Source of the DNA: Listeria_A hofi | Lineage (GTDB): Bacteria > Bacillota > Bacilli > Lactobacillales > Listeriaceae | Length of the DNA stretch: 64,000 nt | Reading direction: 5' to 3' | NCBI RefSeq assembly: GCF_963575615.1 | Contig: NZ_CAUYTL010000010.1 | Location: 1 to 64,000, forward strand | In this document: positions 8,384-15,939 of the stretch, piece after piece | How positions within the stretch are numbered: position 1 is the first letter of the stretch | How the letters are laid out: each line of letters starts with the position of its first letter | Program-made: the position numbers and the translations under genes | The notes under the pieces: model-generated | What the model was told of the DNA's origin: nothing | The model's database searches: none | What the model saw: the letters and a program-made list of their open reading frames with translations, nothing else

Positions 8384-9701
8384 AAATAAAGAAGCAAAAA
8401 TTGCGATTATAGGACTTGGTTATGTAGGCTTACCGCTAGCCACTGCGTTTGTCAGCCAAGGATTCTACACGATTGGTTATGACACGAGTGAGAAAAAAGT
8501 GGCAACCTTGTTGGACGGCGTATCGGATATTGCCGATGTTTCTAACCAAACATTGCAACAGTGCCTAGATACGTACGATTTTGAATTATCCTCCCAACCC
8601 GAGAGTTTACGAGAAGCCGATGCTATCATCATTTGTGTCCCAACTCCGCTTACCGAATCCATGGAGCCAGACATGCGCTTTATCAATCATGCGATGCAAG
8701 ATATCGTGGCATATGCGAAGCAAGAAGTCTTTATCTCCCTTGAAAGCACCACGTATCCTGGCACGACCAGCGAACTCATTTGTGCTCCCATGATAGAAAA
8801 AGGCTTCACGCTTGGCGAGGATTTCTTTGCCTGTTATTCTCCAGAACGCGTCGACCCTGGCAATAAAAAATTCCATACGCTGAATACCCCGAAAGTCGTA
8901 GGTGGTGTGGATGCGGCTTCGAAAGAACTTGGCGAAATCTTATACAGCCAAGTCATCGACACGATTGTTCCAGTGAACTCAGCAGAAGTTGCCGAAATGA
9001 GTAAGCTACTCGAAAATACCTTCCGCAGCATCAATATCGCGTTTATTAACGAAATGGCCCTTTTAGCAGAAAAAATGGATATTGATATTTGGGAGACGAT
9101 CGAAGCGGCAAGTAGTAAACCATTCGGCTTCATGAAATTCACACCCGGTCCTGGCATTGGCGGGCACTGCATTCCGCTTGATCCGATGTATTTGTCATGG
9201 AAAGCGAAGTCGAAAAACTTTTACAGCCGCTTCATTGAACTGGCACATGAAACAAATCATTTAATGCCAGAGAAAATGGTCGATCACGCGGCAGAAGCGC
9301 TGAATATGCACCAAAAAGCGATTAACGGCTCAAAAATCCTGCTTGTTGGGATGGCGTATAAAGAAAACAGTAACGATTTGCGCGAATCTCCGGGCTTGCA
9401 CATCTACGAACAATTGGTGGCACGTGGCGCGGATGTGGCTTTTTGTGACCCCGAAGCACCAACGTTCCGCGACGCTACTGGAAACATACAAGAAAGTGTT
9501 GCCGTCGATTACGATGCGTTTGCGGCCTATGATTTAGTCGTCATTGTGACGCCGCATCAAGCATTTGACCTCAAGCAAATCGGGACGCATAGCCAACTGA
9601 TTTTAGATACAAAAAATGCGTTAAACGAGGCTTTTAAAGAAAAGAAATGGGCATACGGTAAAGTGCAAGCGACGCAAGACTTGGCGAAAGGAGCCCGCTA
9701 A
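8364..9701 (+). CDS. Nucleotide-sugar 6-dehydrogenase (WbpA/UDP-GlcNAc or UDP-Glc type)
   Basis: 445 residues with an N-terminal Rossmann motif (AIIGLGYVGLPLATAF). The catalytic cysteine region is GPGIGGHCIPLDPMYLSWKA, followed by the C-terminal UDP-binding domain (LLVGMAYKENSNDLRESP). The enzyme oxidises C6 of a UDP-hexose twice, using NAD, to give a UDP-uronic acid. The GHCIPLDP form with following MYLSWKA is typical of WbpA-like UDP-HexNAc dehydrogenases, so an N-acetylated uronic acid in the polymer is plausible. The substrate is still inferred. The start overlaps the previous gene by 20 bases, and an AGAGAGGA site precedes the two adjacent ATGs. Confidence 0.88.
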   Translation: MMKQKFENKEAKIAIIGLGYVGLPLATAFVSQGFYTIGYDTSEKKVATLLDGVSDIADVSNQTLQQCLDTYDFELSSQPESLREADAIIICVPTPLTESMEPDMRFINHAMQDIVAYAKQEVFISLESTTYPGTTSELICAPMIEKGFTLGEDFFACYSPERVDPGNKKFHTLNTPKVVGGVDAASKELGEILYSQVIDTIVPVNSAEVAEMSKLLENTFRSINIAFINEMALLAEKMDIDIWETIEAASSKPFGFMKFTPGPGIGGHCIPLDPMYLSWKAKSKNFYSRFIELAHETNHLMPEKMVDHAAEALNMHQKAINGSKILLVGMAYKENSNDLRESPGLHIYEQLVARGADVAFCDPEAPTFRDATGNIQESVAVDYDAFAAYDLVVIVTPHQAFDLKQIGTHSQLILDTKNALNEAFKEKKWAYGKVQATQDLAKGAR

Positions 9702-9704
9702 ACG

Positions 9705-10928
9705 ATGCGCCAACACATCTTGTTTTTTGTCACAGAGTTCCCGACACTTTCCGAAACATTTATTCTAAATCAAATCACCGGTGCCTTGGATTTGGGGCAC
9801 GATATCACGATTTTAGCACTGAAGCGAGGTAATACAGAGCAGATGCATACGGATGTAATGAAATACCATTTATTAGGAAAAGTCATCTACGTGGATTTAG
9901 CGGATTATAAGGGGAAGCGTTTAGTGCAAGCTATTTTGTGTGGAATAAAGCATCCAATTCGAACGGCAAAATTGCTGAACAAAAAGAAATACGGAGCGAT
10001 TACGACCTCTTTACAGCCAGTCATTGTGGCACAAAAAATACCGAAACAGAGCTTTGATCTCGTCGTTGCACATTACGGGAATGTAGGCTTGGTCGCCAGT
10101 ATTTTACAAGATCAAGGGGTGTTGATTGGCTCGCTCGTTACCTTTTTCCACGGATACGATGTTACGCGCACAATTGAGCAAAAAGGCGCGGCATTTTACA
10201 CATTTCTATTTCAGTCAGATACGACTTTATTGCCCATCAGTGATTTTTGGGCGCGACGCCTGCTCGAACTTGGCGCGAACAAAGAAAAAATGCACGTCCA
10301 TCACATGGGGATTGATACAGAAAGTTTTCGGATGCAAGCGCTGCAACCAACGCAAGCCACATTACAACTTCTCCTTGTCGCACGCTTAACAGATAAAAAA
10401 GGAATTCCTGACGCGATTCGTGCGGTGCAGTTTTTACAAACACGTGGTTTGGATACGATGTTACATCTTGTTGGTGACGGTGAAAAACGTGCGGAGCTGG
10501 AAACGCTTGTTGCAAGTCTGAATCTTCAAGGGCATGTCCGGTTTCATGGCTTTCTAAACCAAGAGCAAGTAAAGGCGCAATTCCAAACGAGTGACATTTT
10601 TCTTTTACCGAGTGTCGTCGCAGAAGATGGGGATATGGAAGGTATCCCGGTATCATTAATGGAAGCGATGGCTCAAGGAAAGCCAGTCATTGCAACGATA
10701 CACAGCGGCATCCCAGAACTAATTCAGCACGGCAAAACAGGTTTTCTCGTGCCAGAACATGATGCCGGAGCGCTAGGGAAAGCCGTTTTGAATTATTTGC
10801 AGCTCTCAGAACGAGAAAAAATGCAGATGGTCACTCGAGCACGTGAAAAAGTATGTGAGGCGTTTGATATAAAGACACTAAACGGCGCGCTATTTCAAAA
10901 AAAGGTAACAAAGGAGGCTAAACCATGA
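9705..10928 (+). CDS. Family-4-like glycosyltransferase (WcaL/AmsK-like)
   Basis: 407 residues. The opening FVTEFPTLSETFILNQI is characteristic of colanic-acid/amylovoran-type WcaL/AmsK glycosyltransferases. The C-terminal half has the GT4 donor site: LLLVARLTDKKGIPDAI, LVGDGEKRAEL, FHGFLNQEQV and EGIPVSLMEAMAQGKPVIAT, with the EGIPVSLMEAMA segment holding the E-x7-E type motif. It is a cytosolic retaining transferase adding one sugar to the repeat unit. The stop overlaps the next start as ATGA, so the two genes are translationally coupled. Confidence 0.88.
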   Translation: MRQHILFFVTEFPTLSETFILNQITGALDLGHDITILALKRGNTEQMHTDVMKYHLLGKVIYVDLADYKGKRLVQAILCGIKHPIRTAKLLNKKKYGAITTSLQPVIVAQKIPKQSFDLVVAHYGNVGLVASILQDQGVLIGSLVTFFHGYDVTRTIEQKGAAFYTFLFQSDTTLLPISDFWARRLLELGANKEKMHVHHMGIDTESFRMQALQPTQATLQLLLVARLTDKKGIPDAIRAVQFLQTRGLDTMLHLVGDGEKRAELETLVASLNLQGHVRFHGFLNQEQVKAQFQTSDIFLLPSVVAEDGDMEGIPVSLMEAMAQGKPVIATIHSGIPELIQHGKTGFLVPEHDAGALGKAVLNYLQLSEREKMQMVTRAREKVCEAFDIKTLNGALFQKKVTKEAKP

Positions 10929-11878
10929 CCCATACCATTTTAGTAACAGGTGGCGCAGGTTTTATAGGCAGCCATTTAGTCGAGGCATTAGCTAACAAGG
11001 GTGCCAATACGATTATTGTTTTTGATAATTTAAGCACCGGTAGCCTTGAAAATATTCCGAATCTAGAGAACGTCTTATTTGTGAGGGGAGATGTGCAAAG
11101 CGAAGCAGATATTATGCAGCTATTCTCCCAATTTACTTTTGACTACATCTATCATTTGGCGGCTGTCGCAAGTGTTGCAGAATCAGTGAAGCGCCCACTA
11201 GCAACGCATCAGGTGAACATGGATGCCACGATTTATTTATTAGAAGCTACGCGCGCTCAAGAAAAAGTGGTTCGTAAATTCGTCTTTGCCTCGTCAGCAG
11301 CTGTATATGGCGCAGAACCAACGCTACCGAAAACAGAAAAGTCTATTATCGATCCTATTACGCCGTACGGTATCGACAAATATGCTTCTGAAAAATACGT
11401 GACATCTTATGGCCATTTATACGGCTTAAATGTCTCTGTTGCTAGATTTTTCAATGTATACGGTCCGCGTCAAAACCCATCGTCGCCTTATTCTGGTGTT
11501 CTATCAATCCTAGTGAAGGCGGCTAAACAAGTGAAGCAAGAAGGAAATGGCTTTTTCCAAGTATTTGGCGATGGGGAGCAAGTACGTGATTTTGTTTATG
11601 TGGAAGATGTCGTACAGGGGTTAATTTTGTTAGGAACAAAGGCGGAAAGTCAGGCTGAAACATTTAATATTGGATCAGGAGAAAGGCATAGGTTAATTGA
11701 CATTATTTCCTTTTGCGAAACGATACTAGGAATCAATCTGCCGGTGTCGTATTGTGAGGCGCGTATAGGTGATATTAAATATTCCTACGCCTCCATTGAT
11801 AAAATCGCACAGCTGGGCTATAAAACACGGTTTACAATGCATCAAGGGCTAGAAAAATATATGAATTATATGTCATAA
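10925..11878 (+). CDS. NAD-dependent UDP-sugar 4-epimerase (extended SDR)
   Basis: 317 residues with the nucleotide-binding motif TGGAGFIGSHL at the N-terminus, FASSAAVYG with the catalytic Ser/Thr region, and the Tyr-x-x-x-Lys pair in PYGIDKYASEKY. The substrate-binding part includes RFFNVYGPRQNPSSPYSGV, typical of UDP-Glc(NAc) 4-epimerases such as WbpP. Together with the upstream dehydrogenase it could supply UDP-GalNAc-type uronic acid, as in WbpP/WbpA pathways; this is an inference. It is the last biosynthetic gene of the locus. Confidence 0.87.
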   Translation: MTHTILVTGGAGFIGSHLVEALANKGANTIIVFDNLSTGSLENIPNLENVLFVRGDVQSEADIMQLFSQFTFDYIYHLAAVASVAESVKRPLATHQVNMDATIYLLEATRAQEKVVRKFVFASSAAVYGAEPTLPKTEKSIIDPITPYGIDKYASEKYVTSYGHLYGLNVSVARFFNVYGPRQNPSSPYSGVLSILVKAAKQVKQEGNGFFQVFGDGEQVRDFVYVEDVVQGLILLGTKAESQAETFNIGSGERHRLIDIISFCETILGINLPVSYCEARIGDIKYSYASIDKIAQLGYKTRFTMHQGLEKYMNYMS

Positions 11879-11909
11879 AAAAGTAGGGTAATAATAAGGG
11901 GGAATAACG

Positions 11910-12482
11910 ATGATACAAGAAATGTCCGTGGATAATGTCATTAGTTTAAGCAAAGGTGAAAATCTACAATATCAAGGAAGCTACATTGTAAAAGAGGGTT
12001 TTTTAGCATGCAAGATTTTAGAACAGCTTGTTTATTTCGTGCAGCAAGGAGATGCTATTGTAACCCAATTTGATAGTAGAAGCTTGTTGCAGTTTCAAGC
12101 CAAAACAGCAACTAACTTGATAAAAGTAGCAGAGGCGCGAGATTACGTAATTTTAAGACAGCAGGAGGTTGTGAAAGAACGAGTTTTGCAGGCGTTAATT
12201 GCGCATGCTCAAATTCTTTCTATGCCAGCAAAACAGAGGCTGTACGTTGTGTTGTATCAATTGGGAAAAGAAATGGGAACCAAAATAGGCACAGAACGTC
12301 ATATTCCAGCTATTATGACACAGATGGAAATGGCTAGCTATATTAATTGTACGAGAGAATATTTATGCCTTATTAAAAAGCAGCTGATAGAGGATGGTTG
12401 GTTGAAAAAAGAGCGGGGATGGGCCCTATTGGATTGGATGCGCTGGGAATTGAAATTTAGTAAGGTATTAGGATGTGTATGA
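11910..12482 (+). CDS. Short Crp/Fnr-family transcription regulator
   Basis: 190 residues. The C-terminal part (about 130-180) is a winged helix-turn-helix of the Crp/Fnr type: PAIMTQMEMASYINCTREYLCLIKKQL. The N-terminal 110 residues are rich in beta strands and resemble a shortened cyclic-nucleotide-binding-like barrel, ending in the long dimer helix (VVKERVLQALIAHAQIL). It is roughly 40 residues shorter than PrfA-like proteins and shows no clear cNMP-binding motif. A GGGGG-rich ribosome binding site precedes the ATG. It is the last gene in the polysaccharide gene run, 31 bases after the epimerase, and is a candidate local regulator of it. A strong hairpin terminator follows. Confidence 0.75.
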   Translation: MIQEMSVDNVISLSKGENLQYQGSYIVKEGFLACKILEQLVYFVQQGDAIVTQFDSRSLLQFQAKTATNLIKVAEARDYVILRQQEVVKERVLQALIAHAQILSMPAKQRLYVVLYQLGKEMGTKIGTERHIPAIMTQMEMASYINCTREYLCLIKKQLIEDGWLKKERGWALLDWMRWELKFSKVLGCV

Positions 12483-12580
12483 GATTTAGCTTATTACAAA
12501 AAATCAATTAAATGTATCTCATAATAACTACGTCACGTCCAATAACAATAAGTATAATTGGACATTTACACTCCTTTAGG

Positions 12581-12622
12581 CTTTTTCACATGAATTCAGT
12601 TTCATGTGAAAGAGTTTTTTTT
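12581..12622 (+). terminator. Rho-independent terminator ending the polysaccharide locus
   Basis: The arms CTTTTTCACATGAA and TTCATGTGAAAGAG pair almost perfectly and are followed by eight T. Just upstream, at 12537-12563, the arms GTCCAAT and ATTGGAC form a second, shorter inverted repeat of unknown role. The rest of the 12483-12830 gap shows nothing else that I can support. Confidence 0.85.
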
Positions 12623-12830
12623 GCTTTAAAATTCTAATCGAAGTGTGAGTATATTCACCTTTTGTAGAAAATCGGCATTCGTGTGATAAAATGTAACAAA
12701 AATATAAAGCCCAATAAAATTGTGCGATAGTGAAAATAAGATTAAAGTAGTAATAATATCGTGTGGTTTTTTGTTTTTTTGATAGGATATACTAGTGAAG
12801 GTATTGGCTGTTTTGGTAGGAGGATATATT

Positions 12831-12958
12831 ATGGATATAGGATTTAAGTTGGGCATATTATTAGAGAAGCACGTGAAAAGAAAGGATATTCACAGGCTGA
12901 ATTATGTGAAGGTATTTGTCACATTAATACGATTAGAAATACGGAGACGAATGTTTGA
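12831..12958 (+). pseudogene. Frameshifted, truncated Rgg/PlcR-like XRE regulator remnant
   Basis: An ideal ribosome binding site (TAGGAGG at 12817-12823) leads into ATG at 12831, but the frame runs out of homology after about nine codons. Shifting by one base at about 12857-12860 gives REAREKKGYSQAELCEGIC and then HINTI. This is the helix-turn-helix of Rgg/PlcR-family regulators, whose usual form is SQ-x-ELCEGIC. That frame stops at 12956-12958. The rest of the usual TPR-like peptide-binding domain is missing. It is therefore a decayed quorum-sensing-type regulator, with both a frameshift and a 3' truncation. Confidence 0.6.
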
Positions 12959-13025
12959 TGGATGTATTCCATCATTTAGTAAGTTTAAATGGAGTATATT
13001 AACTTATTACTCACTTTGCATTTGC

Positions 13026-13070
13026 AAGAAAGCGTTAACATTTGTTTTTTTTCATTTGCAATGTTATCAT
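13026..13070 (+). promoter_or_regulatory. Putative catabolite-controlled promoter of the beta-glucoside operon (cre plus -35/-10)
   Basis: AAGAAAGCGTTAACA at 13026-13040 matches the cre consensus WTGNAANCGNWNNCW at all but one position, which would allow CcpA binding. A plausible sigma-A promoter follows: TTGTTT at 13042-13047, a 17-base gap, then TATCAT at 13065-13070. The operator would sit just upstream of the -35 box. Confidence 0.5.
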
Positions 13071-13116
13071 GGTGGCAAAGAGAAAAAGCAAGATATGACG
13101 TTGGAGTCATATTTGT

Positions 13117-13149
13117 GAGTATGTTACTGAATTTTATCAGGCAGAACTC
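13117..13149 (+). promoter_or_regulatory. Ribonucleic antiterminator (RAT) target of the BglG/LicT-type protein
   Basis: The two halves GAGTATGTTACTGA and TCAGGCAGAACTC form an imperfect dyad matching the RAT sites of sac/lic/bgl operons (TGTTACTG and CAGGCA cores). It overlaps the start of the terminator hairpin that follows, so binding of the antiterminator protein would prevent the terminator from folding. It is about 75 bases upstream of the gene for the protein that should bind it. Confidence 0.82.
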
Positions 13150-13205
13150 AAGGAAGCATATCAGGAGACAAAGGTCTCACTGGTATACTTTCTTGGGTTT
13201 TTTTT
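13150..13205 (+). terminator. Conditional terminator of the beta-glucoside operon
   Basis: A long imperfect stem (AAGGAAGCATATCAGGAGAC against GTCTCACTGGTATACTTTCTT, loop AAAG) is followed by a T run at 13198-13205. It lies directly after the RAT and before the antiterminator gene, the standard arrangement for PTS-controlled antitermination. Confidence 0.85.
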
Positions 13206-13222
13206 CTGGAAAGGAGGAAAAA

Positions 13223-14074
13223 ATGAAAATCAGCCAAATCTTGAATAATAATGTTGCATTGGTGAGAAGAGGAGGGAATGAAGTATTCGTCGTTTCAAAG
13301 GGCATTGGCTTCAAAAAGAAAAAGGGACAGCAAATCACCGAAGAGGAAGTTGAGAAGATGTACATTCTCGATTCCTTCGACATGTTGGACCACTTTAGTT
13401 ATCTATTGTCTCATTCAGATCCCAATGACATTCTGTTAATCAGTAATATTATTTCTTATGGAGAGGAAAAATTAGGTATCAAGGCAAGCGATTATTTAAG
13501 TTTGGCTCTTCTCGACCACTTGGAGTTTCTGTTGAAGCGGGTGGAAAAACAGCAATATATTAAGAGTCCTTTGATTTGGGCTACAAAGCGTTTTTATCCG
13601 GCTCATTTTCAAGTGGGGCTCAAGGCATTAAAAATGATCGAGGAACAAAAGGGATTGCAGCTGCCGGAGGATGAAGGCGTATCGTTGTGCTTGCACTTTG
13701 TAAACATGGAAGAAAGTCAAGACAGTTATAAGGATCGTGTTCTTGAAGTACAGACATTGAGTAATTTGGTTTCGATTGTTGAACGACATTTCAATATCGT
13801 GCTAGATGAAAAATCAGCCAATTATATGCGTTTCAGTAGCCATCTGCAATATTTTGTGCAGCGGATCATCGATGGCGAGCCCTTTAACGACGGTTCAGAA
13901 ACGCTAGAACTTTATAAACAAGTTTGTCAATTGTATCCAGAATCATTTAAAGCGGTACAGAAGATGAAAGTATACGTAGGTTCACAATTTGGCTTTGAAA
14001 TTTCAATTAACGAAGAAACCTATTTGATGCTTCATATAAATCGTGTAACAGAAAGAATGGAGGACAAAAATTGA
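13223..14074 (+). CDS. BglG/LicT-family transcriptional antiterminator
   Basis: 283 residues, the usual length. The N-terminal RNA-binding CAT domain (about residues 1-55) starts MKISQILNNNVALV and contains KGIGFKKKKGQ. Two PRD domains follow, with conserved His in DHFSYLL/ALLDHLEF (PRD1) and LCLHFVNME/LMLHINRV (PRD2). These are the phosphorylation sites through which HPr and the PTS permease set its activity. AAGGAGG at 13211-13217 fixes the ATG at 13223. The open frame extends upstream to 12989, but that part crosses the terminator and is not coding. The protein should bind the RAT at 13117-13149 and allow read-through when beta-glucosides are taken up. Confidence 0.93.
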   Translation: MKISQILNNNVALVRRGGNEVFVVSKGIGFKKKKGQQITEEEVEKMYILDSFDMLDHFSYLLSHSDPNDILLISNIISYGEEKLGIKASDYLSLALLDHLEFLLKRVEKQQYIKSPLIWATKRFYPAHFQVGLKALKMIEEQKGLQLPEDEGVSLCLHFVNMEESQDSYKDRVLEVQTLSNLVSIVERHFNIVLDEKSANYMRFSSHLQYFVQRIIDGEPFNDGSETLELYKQVCQLYPESFKAVQKMKVYVGSQFGFEISINEETYLMLHINRVTERMEDKN

Positions 14075-15930
14075 GTTATGAAAAACTAAATACACAACTG
14101 ATCGAATTGGTCGGAGGTAAAGATAATATTAAAGCAGTAGCACATTGTGTGACGCGTTTACGACTAACTTTAAATGATCGTAGTTTAGCCAAAACAGAAG
14201 AGATTAAGCATTTAGATGGTGTGATTGATGTTGTTTCGAATGATGTTGCCTATCAGATTATTATTGGGACTCATGTGACAGATGTTTATAATGAATTTAT
14301 GGCAATGCTTGCCTTGAAATCAGATGGAGAGCAAGCTGAAAAACCAAAGGCGAAAGGAGTCAAAGGGATAGCCTCATCGATTTTAGTCATGATTTCTGAA
14401 ACGATGTCATCGATTATTGAGGTGTTGTTGGCCGCGGGGATGATTGCAGGAATAATGGCTATTATTTCCTTAACGGGTTTGGTACCAAAAGACAGTTCGA
14501 CGTATATGATTTTTGATACCTTACGTAGTAGTGTGTTCCATTTCTTACCTATTTTTATTGCTGCTTCCGCGGCTAAGCGGATGAAGCTGAATGAATACGT
14601 CGCAATGGCGTTAGCAGTTGGTCTGCTTTCCACTAATATTGATGGTGTGGAAGGACTAGAACTATTCGGTTACAATCTTCCAACAATCAGTTATGCCAAT
14701 ACCTTTATCCCAATCTTACTAGGTGTCTGGTTCTTGAGTATCGTGACAAAATATCTGAAAAAAATCATTCCCAGTGGATTGCAGTATTTCTTAGTCCCAG
14801 CGTTATCTCTTGTATTGACATTCCCAGTTATTTTAGTATTTTTCGGTCCAATCGGTACCTTGATTGGTGACGGTATCAGTGCCTTCTTCGATTTACTGAT
14901 GAATACGATTGGAAATTGGATTGTAGTGATGCTGTATGCAGCTTTTCAACCGTTCCTGATCGTTTTAGGTGCGGCAAACTTTACTTATCCAATCGCATTG
15001 AATTTTTTTGGGACTATAGGTTATGACCCAATTATCACTCATGCGGCCACAATCTCCGATATCGCCGTTTGTGGCGCGATGTTCGGCTACTTTTTGCGTG
15101 CAAAAAAAGGCCATCAACGTCAAATGTTCGGTACTGTTGGTTTTAGCGCGTTAATGGGAATTACTGAACCCGCAGTATTCGGGGTGTTTGTGAAATATCG
15201 CCGACCTTTCTTAGCTGTCATCATCGGTGGTGGATTGGGCGGATTAATAGCTGGTCTAGCTGGTGTCAAATCGATGGGCTTTGTCTGGGGGTTAGCCGCG
15301 TTACCAACTTATTTAGCTGGTGGAACGAGCAACTTTATTTGGATGCTAATCAGTGTAGTCCTTGGATTTGTTGGGGCATTCGCAGTGGCTTACGGCATCG
15401 GTATTCCAAAAGAAGAATCCGAAGAAGAACCTGAGAAAAAAGAAATAGTGGAATCATTAGAGAGCAATCAAGGGTTGAAGCAAGTTTGTATTAGTAAAAT
15501 CGCAGAGGGAACAGTTATTCCATTAAGTGAAGTCAGCGATAAAGCGTTTGCTTCGGGAGCGTTAGGTAAGGGGGCTGGAATTCTGCCATCTCAAGCAGAA
15601 GAAACAATTATTTCACCAGTTGAAGGAACGGTAACAGTCGTCTTTCCAACCAAGCATGCTTACGGCATCAAAACGAACAATGGCGTGGAGATATTGATTC
15701 ATATTGGTGTCGACACTGTCAATTTGGAAGGAAAATATTTTGAAAGTTTCATCGCACAGGGCCAAGAAGTGAGAAAAGGCGATGTCTTGGCAAAATATCA
15801 AGCGCTTAATGTAGAAGAAGCTGGTTTTGACCCCGTCATCATAATTGTCGTGACGAATTCAAATGATTATCTTGATGTGATCTCAACCAATAATGAACAA
15901 GAGAATGCATTGTTAACAGTGATTCTATAG
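14071..15930 (+). CDS. Beta-glucoside PTS permease, EIIBCA
   Basis: 619 residues in B-C-A order. The IIB domain has the phosphorylated Cys at about residue 26 (AHCVTRLRLTL). The IIC domain has about 10 membrane spans and the GITEPAVFGV loop. The C-terminal IIA domain has SPVEGTVTVVFPTKHAYGI and the active His in EILIHIGVDTVNLEG. It imports and phosphorylates aryl- or alkyl-beta-glucosides such as salicin or cellobiose-like sugars. The start is TTG at 14071, overlapping the antiterminator stop, with GGAGG at 14059-14063 seven bases upstream. It is coupled to the antiterminator gene before it and the glucosidase gene after it. Confidence 0.95.
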   Translation: MSYEKLNTQLIELVGGKDNIKAVAHCVTRLRLTLNDRSLAKTEEIKHLDGVIDVVSNDVAYQIIIGTHVTDVYNEFMAMLALKSDGEQAEKPKAKGVKGIASSILVMISETMSSIIEVLLAAGMIAGIMAIISLTGLVPKDSSTYMIFDTLRSSVFHFLPIFIAASAAKRMKLNEYVAMALAVGLLSTNIDGVEGLELFGYNLPTISYANTFIPILLGVWFLSIVTKYLKKIIPSGLQYFLVPALSLVLTFPVILVFFGPIGTLIGDGISAFFDLLMNTIGNWIVVMLYAAFQPFLIVLGAANFTYPIALNFFGTIGYDPIITHAATISDIAVCGAMFGYFLRAKKGHQRQMFGTVGFSALMGITEPAVFGVFVKYRRPFLAVIIGGGLGGLIAGLAGVKSMGFVWGLAALPTYLAGGTSNFIWMLISVVLGFVGAFAVAYGIGIPKEESEEEPEKKEIVESLESNQGLKQVCISKIAEGTVIPLSEVSDKAFASGALGKGAGILPSQAEETIISPVEGTVTVVFPTKHAYGIKTNNGVEILIHIGVDTVNLEGKYFESFIAQGQEVRKGDVLAKYQALNVEEAGFDPVIIIVVTNSNDYLDVISTNNEQENALLTVIL

Positions 15931-15939
15931 GAGGAGTGG

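Noticed and set aside
12795..13118. 107-codon plus-strand ORF overlapping the Rgg-like remnant
   Set aside because: It reads out of the conserved helix-turn-helix frame and has no ribosome binding site at its own start. The homologous frame is the shifted one ending at 12958.
12989..13222. Upstream extension of the antiterminator ORF
   Set aside because: This part crosses the putative promoter, RAT and terminator. A strong AAGGAGG site and the family N-terminus both fix the start at 13223.
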